Notes: generated by a model from the sequence alone, not told the origin. Counted from the first letter of the stretch, positions 26,354 to 35,209 are shown. The stretch is DNA of 64,000 nucleotides from Chthonomonadaceae bacterium (GCA_027450145.1 DAIDKH010000005.1:1-64000), one strand, 5' to 3'. Made by a program: numbers and translations.

Positions 26354-28825
26354 TTATACTGCTTCTGGAATAGACTCTATGCTCCATTGTGCGGCCGTCC
26401 CCGATATCCGGTACGTTTTAATCGTGAACGGTTCTACCTCGCCGCCGTCTAGCCTCTGATCGAGCCATGTAATTACCATATGCGGCTTCTCACCGCGTTT
26501 CTCTTGCACACGTACAAGCCACCCACTCCCATCTTCTTCATGTTTAAGCGCCAAAAGCTCCAGTCCTTGCGATTCCACGCAGGCTATGCTTCCTTCTCGG
26601 GGCAGGTAACCTGGCGAGGGAGTAGTGAGCAATGCGACTGTGGGTGTCGCAAGTTCATTTGCCATTTCAGGAAGGTTACCAATGTCACCAGTGATGACAA
26701 ATCGGAGTGCATGCTCGCCAAGGTCGGTAGCTGGCTGCCAGGGTTGTTCATCCGGCCCCAAAGCTGCATCGCTCGCGTACCTGCTGCCTCGAATGAGAGT
26801 TGGTCGCAGTTGTTGATCCCGAAGGTCAAAGGCGTAAATTGAATCGCTTGCGAAGCCGTAATCACAATGGGTGCCCTGTACTTTTACCCATTTTCCGCCA
26901 GGTACTTCACGGTAATCAGTTCTAGTAAGACTGCCGCCAGGTACGTCGTAATGGGCGCTCTTGGCGCCTGGTAAAACAAGTTTGAGGCGTGCTGAACGCT
27001 CGGACCAAAATAGTCTGGCGTCGCAGTCAATTGCATCCCGCCCTGTGGTTAGCCGAAGTGTGAAATCAATCCAAGAAGTACCTGAAGTCATTCTTACCCA
27101 TAATGCGGCACGAATTGGACCTTTTTCCAACACTCGCACATGAGTAATGGACCATTGCCCGCGAGTTACATTGGCATCCAGTTTGGCTGGATCCTCGTCC
27201 ATCGCGCCCCAGGATCCCTCGTGGTCTTCGATTGTCACCACCCCAAGCCCGGGGTCCGTAAATAGATCCCGGCCATCGCGCGTGATCCTTATGCCGTTGG
27301 CTCCTAAAGGCGCGTTGACAGTACAGATGCCATTATCAATGGTGTTGTCATCTACTGCCCGCGCGTTGCCGTTTGATGCAGGGATCGCCTGTGACTTTTC
27401 ATCCCAAGCCATTTCGAAGACGGACCACCCATATGCGGGAATATTCGCCATGGTTACAAGCCGCGCACGCCATGCGTCATTGCTTCCGAAAGTGCCCTCG
27501 GTAGAAATTCGTTGGTAATCTACCGATTTACCGTCTGCACCTCTCAATGCGATGGGTAGTTGTTCAGGGCGACCGGTGTAAGCCTCTATGGGTCGGTAGT
27601 CCAGGCAACCTTCCAATTCCAGCGGACCATGGTATGGTGCCGGTCTCGGGTTCCAAACCAGGAACACGATGCCGGATGGATGATTGTCCTCTGGTTTCCT
27701 AACAGTAGTATCTACCGCGGCGGCAAGTTGGTTTAGTGCGCGGAACGATGTTGAGCGAACTTGATGCTGCACGCCACCTAGCCATTCGACCTGCTCGCGC
27801 ATGGCACGTTCAATGCTGCTGCCCGGTAGAATGTCATGAAAGGCATTAAATAGGAGACCGTCCCACGCATCTGCGAGATTGACTGGGTTGGTGTTAATCC
27901 GCGCCGAGATGGCTGCCGCAGTCTGTTCAGCCGCAACCAGCGCCGCTTCGGTTTTGCGATAGAGGTACTTAAACCGCGCAGCCGATGAGTAACAACCGCG
28001 CATTACAAAGTTCATCTCACCGGTGTGTACGGGGAGAGTATCCGGCGGCAGTTGTTCAAGCTCCTCTTCAATAGACCTGAAAAACCTGCCAAATCCGGAG
28101 TACAGCACCGTAACTTCAGGGTGTTTATTGCTCCATTCTTCGATCTGCTGTATCTGCTGCCTTACTGGTCCACCGCCGTGATTTCCGAGGCCAAACGGAA
28201 CGCCAATATTCTGAATTGTTCCGCCTTTGTACAGGCGAAGCATTTCGTCTAGCCTGCCGGGCATCTCTAATTGGGATGAGCCGTACCAGCCGACTTGGGG
28301 CCGAAATGCCATGACCCGGCACCCCGAACGGCCTTGCCACCAGAATACCGGTGCAGCAATGGGTAGGATGCTTTGTGGCGGACGGGTAAACGCAAAGTAC
28401 CGCATTCCGCAGTGATGGAGTATCTCGGGTAAGCCATCGGCATGACCAAACGAGTCCGCTGCCCAGCCCACGTTAATCGATACCCGTAACTGTTTGCGGA
28501 ACCAGGATTTACCAATAACAAACTGTCGAATGAGAGCCTCAGTCGCAGGCATGTTGGTGTCTGGCTGTATCACCGTCCCGCCCACTACCTCCCATCGGCT
28601 AGATTCAATGTAGGCTTCTATGCGGGCAAAGACGTCAGGATCCGTCGCTTGTATGTGCTTGTAGATTGCGCATTCGCCTCTCGAAAAGGTTAGTTGCGGA
28701 AACTGATCCATCAAATCAAGAACAGTTCGGCAGGTGGTGATCCCTTCGTTAAGCCCCTCTCTCCAGTCCCATAGCCATACCGGGTCCAAGTGCGCATTAG
28801 GAATTAGATGAAATGTGAGTGCCAT
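26354..28825 (-). CDS. Alpha-mannosidase, GH38 family
   Basis: Large zinc-dependent glycosidase cleaving alpha-mannosides. The N-terminal catalytic domain shows His12 and Asp14 of the metal site (PNAHLDPVWLW) and VGWAADSFGHADGLPE near residue 119, where Asp124 is the expected nucleophile. A central helical domain and C-terminal beta-sandwich domains follow, totalling 823 residues, close to bacterial GH38 enzymes. No signal peptide is seen, suggesting a cytoplasmic role on imported oligosaccharides. AGGGGT precedes the ATG, and a perfect promoter lies about 66 bases upstream. A convergent terminator is shared with the prepilin-like unit. Confidence 0.92.
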   Translation of the reverse strand: MALTFHLIPNAHLDPVWLWDWREGLNEGITTCRTVLDLMDQFPQLTFSRGECAIYKHIQATDPDVFARIEAYIESSRWEVVGGTVIQPDTNMPATEALIRQFVIGKSWFRKQLRVSINVGWAADSFGHADGLPEILHHCGMRYFAFTRPPQSILPIAAPVFWWQGRSGCRVMAFRPQVGWYGSSQLEMPGRLDEMLRLYKGGTIQNIGVPFGLGNHGGGPVRQQIQQIEEWSNKHPEVTVLYSGFGRFFRSIEEELEQLPPDTLPVHTGEMNFVMRGCYSSAARFKYLYRKTEAALVAAEQTAAAISARINTNPVNLADAWDGLLFNAFHDILPGSSIERAMREQVEWLGGVQHQVRSTSFRALNQLAAAVDTTVRKPEDNHPSGIVFLVWNPRPAPYHGPLELEGCLDYRPIEAYTGRPEQLPIALRGADGKSVDYQRISTEGTFGSNDAWRARLVTMANIPAYGWSVFEMAWDEKSQAIPASNGNARAVDDNTIDNGICTVNAPLGANGIRITRDGRDLFTDPGLGVVTIEDHEGSWGAMDEDPAKLDANVTRGQWSITHVRVLEKGPIRAALWVRMTSGTSWIDFTLRLTTGRDAIDCDARLFWSERSARLKLVLPGAKSAHYDVPGGSLTRTDYREVPGGKWVKVQGTHCDYGFASDSIYAFDLRDQQLRPTLIRGSRYASDAALGPDEQPWQPATDLGEHALRFVITGDIGNLPEMANELATPTVALLTTPSPGYLPREGSIACVESQGLELLALKHEEDGSGWLVRVQEKRGEKPHMVITWLDQRLDGGEVEPFTIKTYRISGTAAQWSIESIPEAV

Positions 28826-28890
28826 AGTCGGTACCCCTGTCCTATTAGGTCAGCTTCGACCTTTGTATTGGGTTCAATGTGGTGTAAATC

Positions 28891-28919
28891 ATTATAGTGA
28901 AGCCGCTGGGCAATGTCAA
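28891..28919 (-). promoter_or_regulatory. Consensus sigma70 promoter of the GH38 gene
   Basis: On the minus strand TTGACA (28914-28919) and TATAAT (28891-28896) are separated by exactly 17 bases, upstream of the start at 28825. Confidence 0.85.
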
Positions 28920-29252
28920 TGAATCCTCGTGGACATACTCTACCTGGCTTAACTGGCTGGTACGACCAGAGGGCACGTGACCTATGGCGTTACACAGTGA
29001 GTCACCCAACTGCCCCAACAAAAGCCCCCTATCAGCACCTCGGCGCACAGAATTGCATTACATCCTCGCTAACGCACATGGCTCGGCAGATATTTGACTA
29101 ACGGCCATACACGCAGACGGTGGAACTGAGTGAGGGTGGTTAAGCGCTCAAAGTCGATACTCGGCCACCAGCGGCAGCGGTTTTTGCGACGCGACGCTGT
29201 GGCAGGGTTCAATAGACTAAGTTGGTGCAGGGTCTGCAGCATAAACAACAAG

Positions 29253-29328
29253 GCTGCCGCGCACGGTCATGAGGCCTACTTACTGTAGTAGTACCTACTG
29301 AGGGATACACGTGCTTTTGCGCGGCAGC
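29253..29328. repeat. Long-loop inverted repeat
   Basis: GCTGCCGCGCA at 29253-29263 is the exact complement of TGCGCGGCAGC at 29318-29328, across 54 bases that hold a smaller CTAC...GTAG pair. It sits about 75 bases past the 3' end of the minus-strand PHP-like gene. There is no T tract. It could be a folded RNA, an old mobile-element remnant or a processing site. Confidence 0.4.
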
Positions 29329-29402
29329 GATCCTCAAATCGAATTGACAATCTGTACTGTCCAACTTATCTCAACGGTCGGGAGTCGGTCGCCACATCTT
29401 TT

Positions 29403-30698
29403 CTACAACTTTTTAGTGTCCTGGCAGGTTCTCGCAAATCTCTGGTATGCCAACAGCACCCTATAGCCTAAGTTTCGATACCAAAGTATCCGCTCATCGA
29501 AGTTCGTGAATGTGCCAGGCAACGTCCCGTCGTTCAGTACATAGCCCTGCTGACCATTTGCCTTAAGATACTGATGAGCGGCGACCACCAAGGCGCCTTC
29601 CAAAAAGACCGCTTGCGTTGCTGGTGGTATGGGTGTATTACGCACGCAAGCAGGTGCCATGGGCAGCAGGTCCGGCGTGTTATGTTCGGTCCCGGCCGTC
29701 ACAATGAGTCCCTTTGAACGAAGTCTCTGAACGTACGTTGTCAAAACATCGGGTGTGTTCCGGATTGGTATCAATTCTACGGCGTAAATGGAGCGGCGTG
29801 CGAGGTCCGCAGCAAGCGCATCAACATCCTGCTCGTATTCGCAGATAGGTGATGCTCCGTCAGCAAGGATGGGGTACGCGGGTATTCCACCGACGGCAAG
29901 CGTGAGTTTGTAAGCATCTGAAAAATCGATAAACGTGTCCGCAATGAACGCCGGCCGTCCTGCCTTCATAAGTCGTGAGCGGATTTCGTTCTGCACCGCG
30001 GCAGCATCGCTACAATCAACGGAGGAGTGATGACCAAATAGTTGGTTGATGAGGCTCGTCCGCTCTTCGTGTAGCGGCGAGGTGGCGAATAGTGCCTCCT
30101 GAAAAGCCTGTGCCAGATGTCTCTCTTGCAGTGTGACGGTACTGAGAGGCTGATTAGTACGACTGGCCACGCCGGCCCTAATGGCCTCACCATTGAGACT
30201 GTTCACAACTCCTGCCGCAGTAAACAGTTGGCTCATTATTTCCGCCATGGCATTCATCCGATAAGTATCGCGCGCCTTTATCTGCTCGATTATCTGTAGT
30301 GCATCGTGCGGCAGCGGCTCCAGGTACATGGCGCCTTTACTGCACAAGTACGTTTTGCCTGGGTTACCGGGATCGTTAAGCCGCACACCCGACGCTACGT
30401 ATTCGTTGATGAGGCCGATAGTTTCTATACCGTAGAGCGGAAAAACTCCTCTGTGCAGCGCATTGCTGGTAAAATCGCTGTAGACAGTATAGTCATAGTA
30501 GTTGCTTACCCCCAATATGGTAAGCCCCTGCGAGTAGGCGAGTTCCACTGCTTCACTAACGCTACCGAATGCAGAAAAGTTGGGTGGCAGGTGAATGTGG
30601 GCGTTCACCTTGAGCTCTGGTTGATCCACCGCATTCTGGTTGCCTTCTAATTCCAGCGACTGAAAGAGTTCGAGCGGCATAAGGTTTGTTACGGGCAT
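29403..30698 (-). CDS. PHP-domain-like metal-dependent hydrolase
   Basis: Resembles PHP (polymerase and histidinol phosphatase) domain proteins, which bind a metal cluster through histidines and hydrolyse phosphoesters or sugars. Visible candidates are His34 and His36 (VNAHIHLP), Glu92 in LYGIETI and Glu338-His339 in AGTEHNTPD. The second motif (GVSNYYDY) is degenerate compared with the usual TDH, and the 431-residue length includes a large insertion around residues 100-250. The last residues (FEDG-free tail ending CQDTKKL) carry no known domain. An operator-like palindrome lies about 50 bases upstream. Substrate unknown. Confidence 0.65.
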   Translation of the reverse strand: MPVTNLMPLELFQSLELEGNQNAVDQPELKVNAHIHLPPNFSAFGSVSEAVELAYSQGLTILGVSNYYDYTVYSDFTSNALHRGVFPLYGIETIGLINEYVASGVRLNDPGNPGKTYLCSKGAMYLEPLPHDALQIIEQIKARDTYRMNAMAEIMSQLFTAAGVVNSLNGEAIRAGVASRTNQPLSTVTLQERHLAQAFQEALFATSPLHEERTSLINQLFGHHSSVDCSDAAAVQNEIRSRLMKAGRPAFIADTFIDFSDAYKLTLAVGGIPAYPILADGASPICEYEQDVDALAADLARRSIYAVELIPIRNTPDVLTTYVQRLRSKGLIVTAGTEHNTPDLLPMAPACVRNTPIPPATQAVFLEGALVVAAHQYLKANGQQGYVLNDGTLPGTFTNFDERILWYRNLGYRVLLAYQRFARTCQDTKKL

Positions 30699-30748
30699 GG
30701 GGTATCCAATGACAATCGTATTTACCTAATTTTACCTTGATGGTCCAT

Positions 30749-30772
30749 GATTTGTACGGCAAAGTACTAATC
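30749..30772. promoter_or_regulatory. AraR/GntR-type operator palindrome upstream of the PHP-like gene
   Basis: GATTTGTAC, a six-base spacer and GTACTAATC form an inverted repeat with one mismatch in nine, about 50 bases before the start at 30698. The TTTGTAC/GTACAAA half sites resemble those of AraR-like regulators. The regulator is unidentified. Confidence 0.45.
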
Positions 30773-30952
30773 GTACAGTACCCACCATTGCGACCATCGG
30801 CTACTGAGTACCCTTTTAAAATCACATTACGGTAAACGAATTTATGCTCCGTAGGAATCCTAATTGGGGGCTACCAATAGAATCAGCCACCTCATTGCGC
30901 ACAATTGTAATTAAAAATAATGTGAGGGATTGTGGAATTTTGCACACACCAT

Positions 30953-30970
30953 GTGTGAAATATTTCACAC
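30953..30970. promoter_or_regulatory. Perfect 18-base palindrome of CRP/FNR type
   Basis: GTGTGAAATATTTCACAC is a perfect palindrome containing TGTGA-N6-TCACA, the consensus target of CRP-family regulators. It lies about 255 bases before the PHP-like gene and about 500 bases before efp, so the regulated gene is uncertain. Confidence 0.6.
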
Positions 30971-31424
30971 TAACAATTCTTAAATCACGTGATATTATTG
31001 TTATGCAAATCCGCCTGTTGGATGTTCGGTTTGTTACATATATCACTGAAGGCCCCGTCCATCTGGCCCCAATTTGATTTCGTCGTTAACAAGAGGATAT
31101 TGCCGAATTGCGTGAAGAGAATGCGATCGCAAGCTTTATCTTTTGCCGTAGGCTGAATGCTGTAATGCTCTATTAGGCGTGAAACGAAGTGTTTCCAAAA
31201 TCATCCGGTGTGGACCGCGTGATGGCATAGCCGAAGCGGGACAGCGGCTGATAAAACTGTCGTCTACGCATGAACCTTTGCCGTGAAGCATTGTTGTAAA
31301 ACATGTAACCTGTAACACTAGGAATGACCGCAGCGTCCAACAGCGTAAGTCATGCAATTGCTCGATTGTGGCGTGCAGGTGGGACTTCCGGCCAGTGCAC
31401 AGCAAAATCTGCGGATTCTCGCTA

Positions 31425-31433
31425 TGCTATAAT
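31425..31433 (+). promoter_or_regulatory. Extended -10 promoter for efp
   Basis: TGCTATAAT gives a TGn extension plus a perfect -10 hexamer, 34 bases before the GTG start. No good -35 is present, as expected for extended -10 promoters. Confidence 0.6.
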
Positions 31434-31467
31434 GAACTTTAGTTCAACTGTGTCAGGAGGATTGACC

Positions 31468-32034
31468 GTGCCTAAAATCGATACTGCCGACTTTAAGAAT
31501 GGCGTATCCATCATTCTCGACGGTGAGATTTACACCATCGTATGGTTCCAGCATCACAAGCCTGGCAAGGGCGGAGCGGTGATGCGCAGCAAATTGAAGA
31601 GCTTAAAATCCGGCGGCGTCATAGATAAGACTTTTAATGCTGGTGAGAAACTTGAGCAAGCGATTCTTGCCAGGCACCCAATGCAGTATCTATATGAGCA
31701 GGACGATGAGTTTGTGCTTATGCATCCAGAGACCTATGATCAGGTTTCTGTTAATCGTGCAACATTTGGTGACTCGATCAAATACCTGAAACCTGGTATG
31801 GAGGTACAGGTAGTTGAGTTTGACGAAAAGATCCTCGGTGCGGAGGTTCCATTCTTCGTGGAGCTAGAGGTTTCTGAAACGGATCCGGGTGTCCGTGGTG
31901 ATACTGCACAGGGTGGCTCAAAGCCAGCGACACTCGAGACGGGAGCCGTCATCAACGTTCCGTTCTTTATCAACGTAGGGGATAAAGTAAAGGTTGACAC
32001 GCGAATAGACGCCTACCTGGAACGAGTCAAATAG
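31468..32034 (+). CDS. efp: Translation elongation factor P
   Basis: Relieves ribosome stalling at polyproline stretches by binding between the P and E sites. The 188-residue product has the three usual domains: the KOW-like N-terminal domain with the loop HHKPGKGGAV, in which Lys34 is the position modified in many bacteria, a middle OB domain, and the C-terminal OB domain with GDTAQGGSKPATLETG and the INVGDKVKVDTR signature. The GTG at 31468 is preferred because AGGAGG lies at 31455-31460 and the protein then starts MPKIDTADFK; the 48 codons upstream in frame run through the promoter. No Lys34-modifying enzyme gene is in the window. Confidence 0.95.
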   Translation: MPKIDTADFKNGVSIILDGEIYTIVWFQHHKPGKGGAVMRSKLKSLKSGGVIDKTFNAGEKLEQAILARHPMQYLYEQDDEFVLMHPETYDQVSVNRATFGDSIKYLKPGMEVQVVEFDEKILGAEVPFFVELEVSETDPGVRGDTAQGGSKPATLETGAVINVPFFINVGDKVKVDTRIDAYLERVK

Positions 32035-32118
32035 ATTCCGAATAACCGCACATCGCTTTCGTTCGTTTGGCTCACGGTTGACCGCAGCAATTTTTAAAAG
32101 GTGAGGCCCCTGCCAAAT

Positions 32119-33333
32119 ATGAAAATCTCGACGAGAGTGCGCGATCGCGAGACGCCGCTCAATCTGCCTGTCTCTACAATTAGCACATTGCAGAGGTTCT
32201 TTGCAGTTATAGCGGGCGCAAATGCAGTGATGTGCGGTTACATAATATATGGTCTCTTTAGTGGTCAGCTCGCGACCGCCGCCAGTACCTCTACCCTGGC
32301 AGCGCAACATGCCCTAAATGTTGTACTGCAGCTATCCTCCTATATTAACGTCTCTCTACCTATAGCGCTTATCCTTGCTGTGATTCTTTTTTGGGACAAT
32401 ACCGCAGTAGGCGGGATCCTGCTGGTAGTAGCTGCGGCACTCTCCTACGGGGTCAATCTGTCCCTGGATTACCTTAGTTCAAACGGCACGCAGCTTAAGG
32501 CCGGCATGGTAGCCCACGCCACCCTTAGTGAAATGGGTGATGTTGCGCTGATGTTGGCCGTTGCTGGCGGAATTCTTATTTTGCGCGGTATTTGGGATAG
32601 AATAAGAAACTCCTCAAGCGGTCCTGACCTTACCGCCATGAAATATGGTGCAAATGCTAAAGAAGAGGACAACCCGAGGGCACTGCTGGGGGCTGCGGCA
32701 AAATGCTGGCAGCTGCCGTACTGCAAGGAGGCTGTCCGCAAAACGTGTCCTATATTCCATGCACGGTCCAAGTGCTGGAAACATCGAGTGGGGTGTATGT
32801 GTGAAGAGCACATAATGCGGCTTTCCATGGCGAATTCGGGCACCGCATCACCTGCGAACCAGGGCATTGGCAGCGGTTTCGTTGCCATTGGTGACCTCAT
32901 TGCGAAGAGTGAGTCCAACTCCGCACCACCACTTCCTACCAAAGTCGGCCCACGAGGCGTCCGAATACCACAAAATCCCAACCTGTCAGCAGCAAGAAAG
33001 AGGGAACGGTGCAATAACTGCGTGATCTATAACGAGCATCAGCGCCAGAAATACAATCTGTTCTCACCTATAGTTACCCTTGCCGTACCTCTGTTCTTCG
33101 TTCTCAATTATTCTGCCATTCAAACATGGCTTGCGAATATGCTGCATAATGTAGATACTATCGTGGCGCATCTGCAGTTTACAGGTACGGCCTCTACCGG
33201 CCCCTCTGTGATAACGCAGGATCTCACTGGTTCCATCTTTATTGAGGGAATACTGATATTCTGTATAGGCATGATAGTACTGTCTTTTGCGCTGAGACTG
33301 GTAGAATATGTAGTCTTTACGCTGAAAATATGA
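32119..33333 (+). CDS. Membrane protein with cysteine-rich 'two-CW'-like motif, unknown function
   Basis: About four hydrophobic helices in the N-terminal half (near residues 22-50, 68-90, 96-115 and 135-155). A soluble loop then contains CWQLPYCKEAVRKTCP and KCWKHRVGCMCEEH, resembling the two-CW domain of unknown function. A later CNNC pair and two more C-terminal helices follow. The spacing of cysteines suggests metal or Fe-S binding. The start is uncertain: ATG at 32119 is used, with GTG at 32101 as alternative. It lies between efp and accB, probably in the same transcript. No function can be assigned. Confidence 0.7.
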   Translation: MKISTRVRDRETPLNLPVSTISTLQRFFAVIAGANAVMCGYIIYGLFSGQLATAASTSTLAAQHALNVVLQLSSYINVSLPIALILAVILFWDNTAVGGILLVVAAALSYGVNLSLDYLSSNGTQLKAGMVAHATLSEMGDVALMLAVAGGILILRGIWDRIRNSSSGPDLTAMKYGANAKEEDNPRALLGAAAKCWQLPYCKEAVRKTCPIFHARSKCWKHRVGCMCEEHIMRLSMANSGTASPANQGIGSGFVAIGDLIAKSESNSAPPLPTKVGPRGVRIPQNPNLSAARKRERCNNCVIYNEHQRQKYNLFSPIVTLAVPLFFVLNYSAIQTWLANMLHNVDTIVAHLQFTGTASTGPSVITQDLTGSIFIEGILIFCIGMIVLSFALRLVEYVVFTLKI

Positions 33334-33348
33334 CCGTTTGGAGTAGCA

Positions 33349-33804
33349 ATGAATCTGGACGAACTTCAGAGCCTCGTGGATATGGTTCAAAATTCCCAAT
33401 TGCGCGAGATTACCCTGAAGCAGGGGGATCGCCGGCTTACGATAAGGCGTGATCCGCAGCTTGGTGCCACGCAGACATTAAGTGACCTTGAGATGATGTC
33501 TGAGGCTTCACTTTTAGGGTCCCAGGAACTGACGACTACCGTGCATGCCCCGGAAGCGGTTTCCTATCAGGATGTATCCGCGCCGTACGTGGGTGTGTTC
33601 TGCCACTTACGCCCGATGGTTGGAATGGGTAGCCGCATCACCAATGGCCAAACTCTCTGCACGATTCAGTCAATGGATATTCATAACGAAGTCGTGGTAG
33701 AAGTGGATGGTCAGGTTATTGACATTCACGTTGAAGACAACCAACCTGTAGAGTTTGGGCAGATTCTTTACACCATAGAGGTAAACAGTTCCCCCAATGT
33801 TTGA
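33349..33804 (+). CDS. accB: Biotin carboxyl carrier protein-like, lacking the biotinyl lysine
   Basis: Homologue of the carrier subunit of acetyl-CoA carboxylase. The N-terminal AccB segment is normal (LDELQSLVDMVQNSQLREITLKQGDRRLTIRR), followed by a linker and the biotinyl domain (VGVFCHLRPMVGMGSRITNGQTLCTIQ). The site that should read AMKM or EAMKL reads QSMDIHNEV: Asp110 (codon GAT at 33676-33678) stands where the biotinylated lysine belongs. The 151-residue length and downstream part (VDGQVIDIHVEDNQPVEFGQ) are otherwise typical. It overlaps accC by eight bases. It cannot be biotinylated at that site, so it may regulate or scaffold the enzyme, like plant BADC proteins, or be decayed. Confidence 0.88.
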   Translation: MNLDELQSLVDMVQNSQLREITLKQGDRRLTIRRDPQLGATQTLSDLEMMSEASLLGSQELTTTVHAPEAVSYQDVSAPYVGVFCHLRPMVGMGSRITNGQTLCTIQSMDIHNEVVVEVDGQVIDIHVEDNQPVEFGQILYTIEVNSSPNV

Positions 33805-35155
33805 AAAAATCCTAATCGCGAACCGCGGTGAAATTGCTGTTCGCATAATACGCGCCTGCCGCGAAATGCGGATAAGAACGGTAGCGGTACACTCAACCGC
33901 CGACGCCAACTCGTTGCACGTTCGATTGGCGGATGAATCGGTCTGCATAGGTTCCCCTGCTCCCAAGGACAGCTACCTGCACATGCCCAACATTATAAGC
34001 GCCGCGCGCATAACAGGGGCTGAGGCTATCCATCCAGGTATCGGCTTTCTCTCCGAGCGTGCGAATTTCGCAGAGGCGTGTGAAATGTGCGGGCTGAAAT
34101 TCATCGGTCCATCCGCTGCAGTAATGGATAGGATGAACAACAAGTCTTCGGCTCGCGAGACCATGCGTGCCGCTGGTGTGCCTGTGGTTCCTGGGACTGA
34201 GGGCATGATAACCGACGACCAGGAAGCGCTTAAATTTGCTCGTAAGACGGGTTTTCCGTTGCTCATCAAAGCAGCACACGGTGGGGGTGGTAGAGGTATT
34301 AGGCTCGTTCAGAATGAGGATGAACTGTCGCGGCAGCTCGATATGGCCCGTACAGAAGCAGCCTCTGCATTTGGCAGCGCAGAAGTGTATATGGAGCGCT
34401 TTGTTGAGGAGCCACGGCACGTTGAAGTGCAGGTCTTGGCGGATGAACATGGTCACGTAGTACACCTTGGTGAACGTGAATGCTCGGTTCAAAATCTGCG
34501 CCATCAAAAGCTACTCGAAGAAGCGCCAGCTGTCCAACTCACTCCTCAGCAGCGCAGTCGACTTGGCGATGCAGCGGTTAAAGCGGCCAAAGCTATAGGC
34601 TATGTGAACGCAGGTACCATTGAATTCCTGGTCGACGGCCATGGCGATTTCTATTTTATGGAGATGAACAAGCGCCTGCAAGTAGAACATTGCGTCACCG
34701 AAATGGTCACCGGAATTGACCTTGTTAAGGAACAGATCCGCATTTCCGCTGGTGATCGCCTCAGTTTTACTCAGAAGGAAATTCGTACGAACGGCCACGC
34801 TATTGAGTGCCGTATCAATGCGGAAGATCCCGCCAAAGGATTCATACCTAGTGCTGGTTGTATAACCCGAGTGGTGCTGCCCGGCGGATATGGCGTGCGT
34901 GTGGACACTCACATCTATGCTGGGTATGAGGTACCGCCATTTTATGATCCTCTGCTTGCTAAGGTGATCGCTTGGGACAAGGACCGCCAGGGCGCCATAC
35001 TACGTATGCAGCGTTGTCTTGCTGAAATGGAGATCGATGGCGTGAAGACCAATATAGGTTTTCAGAAGCGCATTTTGAGTAATGCGTTTTACCGACGGGG
35101 TGAAGTATCAACCGACTTCATTCAGCGCCGCATTTTGTCTGACACGAAGTCGTAA
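33797..35155 (+). CDS. accC: Biotin carboxylase subunit of acetyl-CoA carboxylase
   Basis: Carboxylates biotin on the carrier protein with ATP and bicarbonate, first step of malonyl-CoA synthesis. The ATP-grasp glycine loop GGGGRGIRLV, the N-terminal FEKILIANRGEIAVRIIRACRE and the C-terminal AGYEVPPFYDPLLAKVI are all present; length 452 is standard. In the catalytic strand FMEMNKRLQVEHCVTEM the glutamates, asparagine and arginine are kept, but the usual NTR and HPV read NKR and HCV. Its start overlaps accB by eight bases, so the two are coupled. BioY follows after about 50 bases, linking biotin supply to the enzyme. Confidence 0.93.
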   Translation: MFEKILIANRGEIAVRIIRACREMRIRTVAVHSTADANSLHVRLADESVCIGSPAPKDSYLHMPNIISAARITGAEAIHPGIGFLSERANFAEACEMCGLKFIGPSAAVMDRMNNKSSARETMRAAGVPVVPGTEGMITDDQEALKFARKTGFPLLIKAAHGGGGRGIRLVQNEDELSRQLDMARTEAASAFGSAEVYMERFVEEPRHVEVQVLADEHGHVVHLGERECSVQNLRHQKLLEEAPAVQLTPQQRSRLGDAAVKAAKAIGYVNAGTIEFLVDGHGDFYFMEMNKRLQVEHCVTEMVTGIDLVKEQIRISAGDRLSFTQKEIRTNGHAIECRINAEDPAKGFIPSAGCITRVVLPGGYGVRVDTHIYAGYEVPPFYDPLLAKVIAWDKDRQGAILRMQRCLAEMEIDGVKTNIGFQKRILSNAFYRRGEVSTDFIQRRILSDTKS

Positions 35156-35209
35156 GGCATAGCAAATAACCGGAGTGTTCTTATTTTGACGCAATACAAA
35201 AGGCTTCCA

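Larger units (their letters stand above)
28826..29402. other. Intergenic region between GH38 and PHP-like genes
   Basis: Contains the GH38 promoter (28891-28919) and a long inverted repeat (29253-29328). Short frames on both strands show no family resemblance. I see no gene here. Confidence 0.5.
30699..31467. other. Long AT-rich intergenic region upstream of efp
   Basis: About 770 bases without a convincing gene. It contains an operator-like palindrome (30749-30772), a perfect CRP-type palindrome (30953-30970), a smaller ATCACGTGAT palindrome near 30986 and an extended -10 for efp (31425-31433). Short frames on both strands across 30822-31077 overlap each other and the palindromes and look non-coding. 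Confidence 0.55.

Noticed and set aside
29069-29251. 60-codon minus-strand frame with transposase-like flavour
   Set aside because: No motif or ribosome binding site could be found, and the length is easily met by chance.
29253-29328. Integron attC site
   Set aside because: The inverted repeat is suggestive, but the GTTRRRY and RYYYAAC core sites are not in the right places and no integrase is present.
30822-31077. Overlapping small frames on both strands in the AT-rich gap
   Set aside because: They overlap each other and the perfect palindrome and have no family resemblance.
31324-31467. In-frame upstream extension of efp
   Set aside because: It contains the extended -10 and lies before a perfect AGGAGG-GTG start that yields the standard EF-P N-terminus.
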